Source: Actinopolymorpha pittospori
Lineage (GTDB): Bacteria > Actinomycetota > Actinomycetes > Propionibacteriales > Actinopolymorphaceae
Length of the DNA stretch: 64,000 bases
Direction of reading: 5' to 3'
NCBI RefSeq assembly: GCF_014873875.1
Contig: NZ_JADBEM010000001.1
Location: 1,364,001 to 1,428,000 of the forward strand
This document shows, in pieces, positions 1 through 9,200 of this stretch. The position numbers and the translations under genes were made by a program. Below the pieces are notes generated by a model. The model was not told the origin of the DNA, did no database searches, and worked only from the letters and a program-made list of their open reading frames with translations. Position 1 is the first letter of the stretch, and each line of letters opens with the position of its first letter.

Positions 1-1684
1 CCGGGTCGCGATGAAACCTGGCGGCGATCTCGACCGCGCGGGCCAGCGCGATCGCCCGCGTGTCGCCGTCACCCGCGCGCCCCGCCTGCTCAGCACAGGC
101 CAGCATCGACTCGAACGCCCGCGTCCCCGCGACACTGCCGACCGTGGCGGCCTCGGCCGCGCCGCGCCAGTCGCGGACCGCCTCAGCCGGGGTCGGCGCA
201 AGCTCGGCCGCCCGCTGGTAGTGGTCGGCGGATTCGACCAGGAACCTGCGCGCGTAGGTCAGGTGCCCCAACGACCTCGCCAACCCGTGTGCGACCTCGT
301 GCGGCCCGCCCCGCGGAACGGACCCCAGCGCGGCGCGCAGATCGTCCACGACGATGTCGAAGTCAGCTCGCCAGTCCCCATCCGCCCGGTCTGGATCCGT
401 CCGGTCCGGATCCGCCCGGTCCAGCCGGGCCTCCAACGCCGTCGCGGTCGTCGCGGCCCACCGCAGGTGCCGCTGCCGGACGTCGGCCTCCTCCTCGTGC
501 GCCCGCACCTGCTCCACGGCGAAGACCCGGATGGTCTCCAGCAGCCGCCACCTGCTCACGGGTCCCCGCTGGAGGACGAGCATGCTCTTCTGCGCCAACC
601 GGCCGAGCAGGTCCACGACCGTGCTCGGCGAACCGGCCGGCGCCACCGACACCGCCGCGTCCAGGTCGAACGCCCCTGCGAACACCGCGAGGCAGCGCAA
701 CAACGCCCGCTCCTCCGGCTCGAGCAGGTCGTGGCTCCAGCCGATCATCGCCCGCAGCGAGCGGTGGCGTTCATGGGTGCCCCGACCCCCGGACAGCAGC
801 CGCAGCCGGTCACCGAGTCCGGCCAGCAACCCGTCCGCGCCCAGGGACGCCGCCCGGGCGGCGGCCAGCTCGATCGCCAGGGGCATGCCGTCCAGCCGCG
901 CGCAGAGCTCGGACACGATGCCCGGCTCGGCCACGAACTCCGGGGCGACGGCGTGCGCGCGTTCCTGGAACAGCGTCTCGGCGTCGGAGGCCAGCGGCAA
1001 CGGCGCGACGGAGACCACGCGTTCACCGGGGACGGCCAGGCGCTCCCGGCTCGTCGCCAGCACCGTCAGCTCCGGGCAGTCGCCCATGACCCGCTCGACG
1101 AACTCCGCCGCCTCCTCCAGCAGGTGCTCGCAGTTGTCCAGGACCAGCAGGGACGGGCCCCGCCCCAGCTGCTGGACGATCACCTCCAACGGTGGCTGCT
1201 GGGCCGACCCGACCACCCCCAGCGTGGCCGCCACCGCCTGGGCGACGAACCCCTCCGCCACCGGCACCAGGTCCACGAACGCGCCGCCGTAGGGGAACGC
1301 CGGTGCGGCCGTCGACGCGATCACCGTCGCCAACCTCGTCTTGCCGACACCCCCCGGCCCCACCAACGACAGGAGCCGGCGGTCGCGGAGTTCGGCGAGG
1401 ATCGCGTCGCGTTCCAGGTCGCGACCGATGAACGTGGTGCGGGGCTGGGGCAGGCCGGGTAGCCGCCCGGGCCGCGGCGCGGCCTCCTGCGTAGGCCCGG
1501 CGATCGACGCCAACGCCGACCGGTCGGCCACGCCGTACTTGCGCAGCAGCGACGACACGTGGCTCTCGACGGTACGGACCGAGATGTGCAGCCGGCTCGC
1601 GATCTGGGCGTTCGACAGCCGCGTCCCCAGCAGGGTGAGGACCTCGGTCTCGCGCCTGGAAAGCTCCGCCGGCTGGGCAGTCAC
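1..1684 (-). CDS. LuxR-type transcriptional regulator with NB-ARC-like ATPase domain (partial, runs off left edge)
   Basis: A predicted cytoplasmic signal-responsive transcription factor. The frame is open from a GTG at 1684 to the window edge (561 codons visible). Residues about 5-55 form a LuxR/GerE helix-turn-helix (RRETEVLTLLGTRLSNAQIA ... VRTVESHVSSLLRKYGV). A P-loop GPGGVGKT follows at 109-116 and a Walker B-like LLVLDNCEH at 179-187, then the helical region typical of AfsR/SARP-like STAND ATPases. The DNA-binding domain is at the N-terminus, whereas most large LuxR (LAL/MalT-like) regulators carry it at the C-terminus. It is divergent from the questin-oxidase-like gene, and the repeat array between them is a candidate target. 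The C-terminus is unseen, so its sensor domain and ligand are unknown. Confidence 0.88.
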   Translation of the reverse strand, partial: MTAQPAELSRRETEVLTLLGTRLSNAQIASRLHISVRTVESHVSSLLRKYGVADRSALASIAGPTQEAAPRPGRLPGLPQPRTTFIGRDLERDAILAELRDRRLLSLVGPGGVGKTRLATVIASTAAPAFPYGGAFVDLVPVAEGFVAQAVAATLGVVGSAQQPPLEVIVQQLGRGPSLLVLDNCEHLLEEAAEFVERVMGDCPELTVLATSRERLAVPGERVVSVAPLPLASDAETLFQERAHAVAPEFVAEPGIVSELCARLDGMPLAIELAAARAASLGADGLLAGLGDRLRLLSGGRGTHERHRSLRAMIGWSHDLLEPEERALLRCLAVFAGAFDLDAAVSVAPAGSPSTVVDLLGRLAQKSMLVLQRGPVSRWRLLETIRVFAVEQVRAHEEEADVRQRHLRWAATTATALEARLDRADPDRTDPDRADGDWRADFDIVVDDLRAALGSVPRGGPHEVAHGLARSLGHLTYARRFLVESADHYQRAAELAPTPAEAVRDWRGAAEAATVGSVAGTRAFESMLACAEQAGRAGDGDTRAIALARAVEIAARFHRDP

Positions 1685-1785
1685 CTGGCCGAGTATCCCC
1701 GATGGGCCGCATCGTTTCGGACCAGCCGCGGGCGTGGTTTCTCGCACGCCATACCTGCTCCACCCGTTGTGGGTCAGTAGTGGAC

Positions 1786-1839
1786 ATCCGTGGGCGACAT
1801 CCGTGCTGGATCCGTGCTGGATCCGTGGTCACCACGGAT
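1786..1839. promoter_or_regulatory. Phased ATCCGTG repeat array ending in a 19-bp palindrome
   Basis: Four direct ATCCGTG heptamers start at 1786, 1799, 1810 and 1821 (spacings 13, 11, 11, about one helical turn). The last is the left arm of a palindrome, ATCCGTGGT-C-ACCACGGAT (1821-1839). The array lies in the divergent intergenic region between the LuxR regulator and the questin-oxidase-like gene, about 60 bp before the latter's start. It looks like a cooperative regulator-binding site; the regulator itself is inferred. Confidence 0.55.
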
Positions 1840-1898
1840 GCCCTGCCACCCTTCCTGGCCGCAGGATTCCTGCTGTCAGGACCGACAGAGAGGCGAAG

Positions 1899-2957
1899 AT
1901 GGACGGCGGCAACCTCAACGAAGCGTACGAACGGTTCCACCGCACCGGCCCGGAGTGGGGCGAGAACCAGCTCACCAACCACGGGCCCATGGCCGCCGAG
2001 GTCCTCGTGCGCCGCGGCCACGGCGCGCAGCTGACCGGATGGGTCGACGCGTACGCCCGCCGGCTCGACGACCTGCCGGCCCCCACCAACCCCGTCACCG
2101 ACCTCAACTGGCGAACGGCCCTCGGACAGCGGCGGCGGCTCGCCGACTGGACCACCTACTTCACCCACCAGCTCGACGAAGCGCCGTGGCGGGACGTGCT
2201 GGCCACCTGGTGGCCGCGCCTCCTCCCGGGCATCGTCGCCGGGACGACGCACGGCGTGATCCGCGTCGGGCACGTCGTCCGGGTGCTCCTGGTCGGTGTC
2301 GAGAACCCGCAGGCACTCACCGAACTCGCCCACGGCCTGGCGTTCTGGGCGGCCTGGTCCCAGCCGGTGCCCCCGGCCGCGGCACCCGCCGGGGTCCTCG
2401 ACCCTCTTCGCGCACTCGACGCGTTGCCCCGCATCCCCGACCAGCAGGGCAACGTCGCGGCCAGGTTGGGTCAACTGGCCGAGGTCGGCGCCTGGTCGGC
2501 CTCGGTCGCCGCACTGCGACCCGCGGCCGACGCGGAGGATGCCCGCACCCGCCTGACCGACCTGGTCACGGGAGCGACGCTGCGCTACCTCACCCACGGC
2601 CACGCCAGCCCCGTGCTGCTCGTGCACACCGCGACCGCACCGAACGCCGTCCTGCACACCCTCCCGGCGCTGCCCGAGACGCTGTGGGCGCCGAGCCTGA
2701 CCGCCGTGTGGACGGCCGTCGCCGCGGTCTTCGCCGCCTACGCACCGACGGACCCGTTGCCCGCCTCGGCCCTCCCGGTCCCGGCCACCCCGACCGGCGC
2801 CGCCGTCGCCGACGTCCTGGACCGGGCGGTCGACCACGGCGACGAGCACGTCATCAAGTTCACCGACACCGCCGCCGAGGTCTACACCCGCACCGGAGAC
2901 ACCCGTGCGCTCGACGCGGCCGTCCACGCCAGTGGCCTCATCGCCGCCGGCCGCTGA
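1899..2957 (+). CDS. Questin oxidase family (DUF4243) protein
   Basis: 352 residues. The order of conserved blocks (LNEAYERFHRTGPEWGENQL with NHGPMAAEVL near the N-terminus; Trp/His-rich central part; GTTHGVIRVGHVVR around 110-125; TAAEVYTRTGD near the C-terminus) matches the questin oxidase family, named after a fungal Baeyer-Villiger-type oxygenase. The bacterial members are mostly uncharacterised and the substrate is unknown. ATG at 1899 was chosen over in-frame upstream starts because the family signature begins at once and a purine-rich GAGAGGCGAAG precedes it. It is probably co-transcribed with the SRPBCC gene 70 bp downstream. Both may belong to one small oxidative/detoxification unit controlled from the divergent LuxR gene. 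Confidence 0.72.
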   Translation: MDGGNLNEAYERFHRTGPEWGENQLTNHGPMAAEVLVRRGHGAQLTGWVDAYARRLDDLPAPTNPVTDLNWRTALGQRRRLADWTTYFTHQLDEAPWRDVLATWWPRLLPGIVAGTTHGVIRVGHVVRVLLVGVENPQALTELAHGLAFWAAWSQPVPPAAAPAGVLDPLRALDALPRIPDQQGNVAARLGQLAEVGAWSASVAALRPAADAEDARTRLTDLVTGATLRYLTHGHASPVLLVHTATAPNAVLHTLPALPETLWAPSLTAVWTAVAAVFAAYAPTDPLPASALPVPATPTGAAVADVLDRAVDHGDEHVIKFTDTAAEVYTRTGDTRALDAAVHASGLIAAGR

Positions 2958-3028
2958 CCCCGGACACCATCAGCTCCCCCCACCCGACCCGGGAACCACG
3001 ACAACCAACAACAAGAAGGAGACCCACG

Positions 3029-3451
3029 ATGACCGAGAACGCCGGATACCCCTACACGCTCACCCGCACCCTGGACGTGCCGGTGGCCGCCGTGTGGAAG
3101 GCGTGGACCGACCCCGAGCAGTACACCGTGTGGGCACACGCGGTGCCGGGATCGGTGGAGATGGACGTACGACCGGGCGGCGCGTGGAAGGCCGTCATGT
3201 CCACGCCGGGCGGTGACTTCCCGCTCGCCGGTTCCTTCCTCGAGGTCAAGGAGAACGAGCGTCTGGTGCTCGCGATGGGCGCCCCCGACGAGCCCCACCC
3301 GGCGGTGATGGACGCGGACTTCACCGCGCAGGGCGAGCAGACCACGCTCGTGGTCAGCCAGACCTGCGCCAGCGAGGAGGAGCGCGACATGACCCAACAG
3401 GGCAGCACCATGCTGCTCGACGGACTCACCGCGTTCCTGCACAAGTCCTGA
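3029..3451 (+). CDS. SRPBCC/AHSA1-domain protein
   Basis: 140 residues, the usual size of a single START-like (Aha1/CalC) domain. Typical marks are the N-terminal strand YPYTLTRTLDVPVAAVWKAW, the WTDPEQ helix, the RPGGAWKAVM turn and the long C-terminal helix with QGSTMLLDGLTAFL. Such domains bind hydrophobic ligands or act as cyclases, resistance proteins or chaperone-like factors, so no specific function follows. The start is well supported by AAGAAGGAGA nine bases ahead of ATG 3029. A strong hairpin follows at 3475-3507, ending the two-gene unit that starts at 1899. Confidence 0.85.
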   Translation: MTENAGYPYTLTRTLDVPVAAVWKAWTDPEQYTVWAHAVPGSVEMDVRPGGAWKAVMSTPGGDFPLAGSFLEVKENERLVLAMGAPDEPHPAVMDADFTAQGEQTTLVVSQTCASEEERDMTQQGSTMLLDGLTAFLHKS

Positions 3452-3474
3452 CCCACACCCTGCTCCGAGCGGGA

Positions 3475-3507
3475 CCGGGCCCTCGGACGTCATGGCCGAG
3501 GGCCCGG
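3475..3507 (+). terminator. Hairpin terminator after the SRPBCC gene
   Basis: Perfect 12-bp stem CCGGGCCCTCGG / CCGAGGGCCCGG with a 9-nt loop, 24 bp after the SRPBCC stop. It has no U-tract, as is common in high-GC actinobacteria. It separates this unit from the Wadjet operon. Confidence 0.7.
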
Positions 3508-3615
3508 GCATGTGTTGTTCGCCTGCTCCGCACCCGCGGTACGGCGCCATAATCCCGAGCCGGCGCGTCGGCGCTGCGACGCCTCCTGTCGGCATGTACG
3601 CGTACCGTTTGGCCC

Positions 3616-5163
3616 GTGGAAGGGACGGAGTCGACCGCGCCAGCCGACCTCGACCGGCTCGCGGCATACACCTACCTGACCGTGCCCGACCCCGGGAGCC
3701 GGCTGGTCTATCTGCAGATCATGCGAGTGTTCGCGGCAACCCTCCTCGCGGACCTGTCCGCTCACGACGTCGCCGACCGCCTGCCCCACCTCGACGGAGC
3801 CCCGCTCACCCCCGAGTCGGTAGCGGCCAGACTCGAACAGCTCAAGGAGTGGGGCAATCTGCTGCCCAGCTCCCGCCCGGTGAAGGCGACCAGTATCCGC
3901 GACTACCACCGCGCACGTTCTCGCTACCAACTCTCCCCACTGGGCGAGCACGTCCAGCGACAGGCCGAGGAGATCCTGTCCACAGCCGACGCCGTACGTG
4001 AGGTCAGCCGCGAACTCCTCGCGCTCGTCGCGCGCGGGCTCGACGAACTCGCCGCTCAGGCCAACGGCACTCCTGGTGGCCCCGAACCACAGGCGGCGCT
4101 GGAGGAGATCTCCTCGCTGTTCGCGCAGTTCGGCCAGTTCGCCGAATCAGTGCGTGACTTCTACGCCTACCTCGGGCAGGTGATCTTCCGCTACGACCTC
4201 GACTCAGCCGAGTTCAGCGGCTTCAAGGAACTCCTCCTCGACTACGCCGAGACGATCACCGACGATGTCGCGCACTTCGCGCCGCGGATCCAGCGCAGCC
4301 TCCAGGAGCTGACTCCCCGTCTGCCTGACATCCTGAAACGAATCGACGACCACGACCAGGGGCTGCAACGCCTGCAGGCGGGGGACGGTGCAATCGCCGT
4401 GCAGCGCAGCCGCGGACGCGAGCTCGATGACTGGAACGGGCTACGTGCATGGTTCTTCGACGAGACCGGCCAGGGCAGCCAGGTCGACCAGCTGCGCGAA
4501 GCCACCCTACGCGCCCTTCAGGCGTTGCTGGCCAACGCCAAACGAATGATCCGCTCGTCGACCGGCGAGCTGTCTCGCCGCCGGGACCTGCTCAAGCTCG
4601 CCCAGTGGTTCGACGCCGCTGATGATGCCACCGCCCACGACCTGCACGTCGCGGCCTTCGGGCTCTACGGCGCCCGCCATCTCGGCATAGCGCCCCACCC
4701 CGACCATGAGGTGTCCGCGACGACAAGCTGGTGGACCGGCCCGACGGTGGCGGTGCCAGTGGCCCTCCGCGAGAGGGGTTCGCGCGCACCACGTGGCCGC
4801 ACCGCGGGCGCTGAGGACTACACCGGCCAACGTGAACTTCTCCGTAAGGAAGCCGAAGCCGAGGCAGCGCGCCAGCACGCCGCGGCCGCCGAGCTGCGTG
4901 CCGCCGCACGCCGATGGGGCGACGTACGCCTGTCCGGCGCCGCGGGCCGGCTCCTGCTCGACATGCTCGCGCGCTGCCTCGCAGTCGCACCGCCGGGCTT
5001 CGAGGAGGCGCTCGCCAGCGACGACGACCTCGACCTGCGGCTGCGCCTGACGCGCACGCCCGAAGCCAGGACGGTGATCCGCAGCGCCGACGGTGACCTG
5101 ATACTCGACGAACTCGACGTCGCGGTCCACGCTATCGCGCACAGCCGGGAGGCCACCGGATGA
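3616..5163 (+). CDS. jetA: Wadjet subunit JetA (DUF2397 / TIGR02677 family)
   Basis: 515 residues, first gene of a four-gene Wadjet anti-plasmid operon. In Wadjet, JetA is the MukF/kleisin-like subunit that links JetB and the SMC-like JetC. The N-terminal winged-helix-like part (YLQIMRVFAATLLADL ... RLEQLKEWGNL) and the long helical middle with RARSRYQLSPLGEHVQ fit DUF2397. The assignment rests strongly on gene order, because DUF2398, a giant SMC-like ATPase and a DUF2399 protein follow without gaps. The GTG start at 3616 lacks a clear ribosome-binding site and may be leaderless. The stop overlaps the next start (ATGA). Confidence 0.88.
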   Translation: MEGTESTAPADLDRLAAYTYLTVPDPGSRLVYLQIMRVFAATLLADLSAHDVADRLPHLDGAPLTPESVAARLEQLKEWGNLLPSSRPVKATSIRDYHRARSRYQLSPLGEHVQRQAEEILSTADAVREVSRELLALVARGLDELAAQANGTPGGPEPQAALEEISSLFAQFGQFAESVRDFYAYLGQVIFRYDLDSAEFSGFKELLLDYAETITDDVAHFAPRIQRSLQELTPRLPDILKRIDDHDQGLQRLQAGDGAIAVQRSRGRELDDWNGLRAWFFDETGQGSQVDQLREATLRALQALLANAKRMIRSSTGELSRRRDLLKLAQWFDAADDATAHDLHVAAFGLYGARHLGIAPHPDHEVSATTSWWTGPTVAVPVALRERGSRAPRGRTAGAEDYTGQRELLRKEAEAEAARQHAAAAELRAAARRWGDVRLSGAAGRLLLDMLARCLAVAPPGFEEALASDDDLDLRLRLTRTPEARTVIRSADGDLILDELDVAVHAIAHSREATG

Positions 5164-6287
5164 CCGACTTCGCCACCGAACTGGCCGCCGAACGCAGGAT
5201 CGCCGCCCGGCTCCTGCTGAAGTACCCGCTGGTAACTCGGACGAGCCATCCCGAGGAGTTCCCGTTGGTACGCCGGCACGCCGACGACCTCGTCGCACAG
5301 TTCCGCCAGCTCCTCGGCTACCGCCTCGTGGTCGAGGCCGGATTCGCCCGACTGCACAAGGCGGGCCTCGACCGCGACGCCGGCCACCACCTCACCCGCA
5401 CGTCCGGATCGCCGTTCACGCCGCGCACCTACGCCTACCTCGCACTCGCGTTATCGGCGTTGACCACCGCGCCGGAGCAGTTGTTGTTCTCAGAGTTGCT
5501 CACCCACATCCGGGCAGCCGCGGCCGAAGCGGGCATCGACCTCGGCGACGTCAACAGGGCCGTGGAAAAACGTGCGCTGGTCGCCGCCCTCAAGCAGCTC
5601 ACCGCGTGGGGAATCCTCAGCGAGGACGAAGGGTCGATGGAATCCTATGTTGGGGACGAACGCGCCGAGGCGCTGCTCACCATCGACCGCGAGATCGCCC
5701 GTCGGATGATCAGTGGCCCGGTCGGGCAGGCGACCTCCGCACCCGACCTCATCGCCCGTGCCGCCGACCCCGGCCCCGGGGGCGCGCGTCACAGCGTGCG
5801 TCGGCGTCTCGTCGAGACGCCCGTCGTATACGTCGACGACCTCACCGACGACGAACGCGACTGGCTCCGCCGCAACCAACGCCGCGAGCAGCGAATCTTC
5901 GAAGAGGCTCTCGGCCTCGACACCGAGATCCGCGCCGAGGGTGTGGCGCTGTTCGACCACGCCGAGGAGCTGACCGACCTCGACTTCCCTGCCGCCGGCA
6001 CGATCGGCTGGCTGGCACTGCTGCTTCTGGAGCGGCTCGTGACGAGCCTGCGTCCAGCTGAGCCCACTGTCTCGGTGCCGGTTCCTGACGACCTGATCGG
6101 CGAGCTTCTCGATCAACTGGTCGAACGGCACGGCAAGGCGTTCGCTAAGGAACTCCTCGACCATCCTGACCAGCTCCGCCACGCCGTACTCGACCGACTG
6201 CGTGCCATGCGCTTAGCCGCCCAGGGCCCGTCCGGCTGGGTGCTGCTGGCCGCGGCCGCCCGCTACGCGCCCGAGGGACACCGATGA
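5160..6287 (+). CDS. jetB: Wadjet subunit JetB (DUF2398 / TIGR02678 family)
   Basis: 375 residues. It corresponds to the MukE/KITE-like subunit of the complex. N-terminal RRIAARLLLKYPLVT, the TPRTYAYLALALSAL segment around residue 80-95 and the AALKQLTAWGIL winged-helix segment are typical of the DUF2398 family. It overlaps jetA by 4 nt and jetC by 4 nt, so translation is probably coupled and the subunits are made in fixed ratio. No frameshift or truncation is seen. Confidence 0.88.
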   Translation: MTDFATELAAERRIAARLLLKYPLVTRTSHPEEFPLVRRHADDLVAQFRQLLGYRLVVEAGFARLHKAGLDRDAGHHLTRTSGSPFTPRTYAYLALALSALTTAPEQLLFSELLTHIRAAAAEAGIDLGDVNRAVEKRALVAALKQLTAWGILSEDEGSMESYVGDERAEALLTIDREIARRMISGPVGQATSAPDLIARAADPGPGGARHSVRRRLVETPVVYVDDLTDDERDWLRRNQRREQRIFEEALGLDTEIRAEGVALFDHAEELTDLDFPAAGTIGWLALLLLERLVTSLRPAEPTVSVPVPDDLIGELLDQLVERHGKAFAKELLDHPDQLRHAVLDRLRAMRLAAQGPSGWVLLAAAARYAPEGHR

Positions 6288-9200
6288 CCGCCGCTCCGCT
6301 GCCCGTCCAGGCACGTGATCCGCACCGATACCGACTGGCCAGAGCTGGGATCCACCAGGTCTGGCAGTACGACGAGCAGTTTCTCTTCGGCGACGGCCGG
6401 CTGCTCCTGCGGGGCAAGAACGGCGCCGGGAAGTCCAAGGCCCTGGAAATGCTGCTGCCGTTCCTGCTCGACGGGGACAGCCGCCGGCTCGACGCGGCAG
6501 GCGGCGCCAAGACGACCCTGAAATGGCTGATGCTGAGCGGCTGGAGCGGCGGCACCAACCGGCTCGGCTACCTCTGGCTCGAGTTCGTACGCACCACACC
6601 AGAAGGCGGCACAGAGCGGCTCACACTCGGCGCCGCGGTCAAGGCGTCGACCTCCACCGGCGAGGCCAGGACGACATACTTCGTCACCTCACTCGAGGTC
6701 GGCGAAGAGCTGCCGCTGCCCGACCCGCGCCGCCGGCCGTCGCTGGAACAGCTGCGCGACCTCGTCGGTCCCGCCCACTGCTACGAACGAGCCACTGACT
6801 ACCGGGCCAGGGTTGCCCGGGAACTCTTCGGTCTCACCGACCTCGCCCGCTACCGCAACCTGATCCACCTGCTCTACAACCTCCGCCGACCAACCATCGG
6901 CGACAAGATCGAGTCAGGCGAGCTGGTGACCGTCCTGGGCGAGGCGCTGCCACCTTTGGACGACGACGTCCTCGACAAGGTCGCCCACAACCTCGACGAC
7001 CTCGACTCCGTACGCGAGGAACTCGGCCGGCTGGAGCAGACCAACGCCGCACTCACGACGTTCCTCACCAGCTACCGCGGGTATCTTCGCGGCGTCCTGC
7101 GGGCGCGGGTCGGTTCGGTGCGGGATGCGTTGGGCGACCTACGAGAGAAGCGACGCGCCGCCGGCACCGCCGAACGAGTGTTGAGTGAGCTGACCGAGAA
7201 GGAGCGGACCGCACAGCGGCAGGCCAGCGAGCTCGACCAGCTCCGAGACGACGCCGACACCGAACTCCGCGCCCTTCGCGACAGCGCTGCCTACCGCGCC
7301 TTGGGCGACCTGCGCGACCGCCGCCGGCTGGTCGCGGCGGTCGAGGCCACGGCAGGCTCGAGGTGGACGACCGCGACCATCGCCAGGTCGGCTGAGGAGT
7401 CTGCGGCGCAACGGCTCCGCGAGGAGTCGGAACAGATCGGTGCCGAACTGACCGACCTGCGCACCGGCGTCCGCGACGGCCGCCGGCTCGCCCGTGCCTG
7501 CGGGCTCGACGAGGCACTCGTGGCCGAACTCCCGGCCAGCCGTACCTCCACCCTCGTGGCAGCGGCCACCGTGGTGCTCACTGACGACGCCGGCAGCTCA
7601 CACGAAATCGTCCGACCCGCCGCCCACACGTTGGACGACGGGCTCCCCGACGCCGTGCAGGGCTGGCGAGCCGCCCTGTCCGAGGCGGCGACGGTCACCA
7701 CCGCTCGCCGCCGGTCGGCCACCCAACTGCTCGCCGACCTGGGCAAGCTCGCCGAGGCCGACGCGCGAGCGGGCCTGCTGCGTGAGCACGCCGAGCGCCT
7801 GGACGCCGAGGTCGGCGAAGCAAGGACCCGCCAAACCGCACGGAGTGCCGCGGTGGTTGAGGCCTCCGACACCTACGCCGCCGACGTCACCAGCTGGGCG
7901 CGGCGGCTGCCCGACCCCACTCGCGTCACGGCGCTTGTCACACTCCCCGACGACAACGAGCTCCCGCTGGAGGAGCGCGCCCTCGACCGCGGCGCCGCCG
8001 AGCGGATCGCCGACACCGGGCACGAGATCGCCGCGCCCATCCTGGGGTCCTACGACGAGCGGCGAGACGAGATCCTCGCACGGGAAGGCGCGATCCGCAC
8101 AGACCTCGACACCGCCCGAGCGGAAAGGTCGCGCTGGGAGCGCGACCATGACCCGGAACCTCCACGCTCGGCCTACTCCGGGGCGGTCCGCGACCCGAAC
8201 ACCGGCGCACCGTTGTTCCTGCTCCTCGACTTCGACGAGACGTTTCCCGAGCAGGATCGGCCAGGTATGGAGGCGGCGCTGGAAGCGAGCGGCCTGCTGA
8301 ACGCGTGGGTCTGCGCCGATGGCACCGTCCTCGCACCCGACACCCACGAGATACTGGTGCACCCCGATCAGCCCGTGCCCGGGCCACACCTGGCCGCCGC
8401 GTTGCGCCCCGTGCCCGGACACGGGGTCAGCGGGCCAGCACTCCACCACCTCTTGCGATGCATCGGCTTGGGCGAGTCCACATCGGCACCCAGCTGGATA
8501 TCCACCGGCGGACGGTGGCAGCTCGGTGCCCTGCGCGGCGCTCACCACAAGGACCGAGCCGAGTACATCGGCGCCTCTGTCCGGGCCGCCACCCGCGAAC
8601 GCCGGATCGCCGAGCTCACCACCCGGATCGAGGACCTGCGGGCCAGCCTCGCCGAGCAGGCCGCGGCCCGCGAGGAGGTCGAACGCGGCCGCGACCGGCT
8701 GCGTGGGGCCCTCCGCGACATCCCGAACGGCCAGAACCTGGCCACCGCGTGGGCCGCTTACGACGCCGCCGTCGAGGAGACGGGACGCCTCGCCGCCGCA
8801 CTCTCGACCGCGACCCGGGACGCTGAGACGGCCTGGTCTGCAGCCGTCTCCCTGCGAAGCAGAGCACAGGCTCACGCGACCGCGGACGGGCTGCCCTTCG
8901 GCCGGGACCTTCTCGTCCAGACCCTCGGTGACCTTGGGCGACTACTCGACGCGCTGCGCAGGTTCGACAGCTCGGCTGGGCGGATCGTCGTTCGACTGGG
9001 CACCCACCAGGCAAACCGGACGTCCTGGGCGCAGGCACGGCAGAAGCGTGAGAAAGCGGAGTCGGAGTACGACGAGGCGCGGCGCGACCTCGACACAGCC
9101 CGGCAGGAACTCCACACCCTCGAAACCGCCATCGGGGCCAGCGAGCAGGAGATCCTCGCCCAAGAGGCGGCCGCCGCCGCACGCCTCACCGAGGCGACCC

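Noticed and set aside
1023..2927. 634-codon minus-strand open frame.
   Set aside because: It overlaps both the LuxR gene and the questin-oxidase-like gene in wrong frames and shows only Gly/Arg-rich filler typical of high-GC antisense frames.
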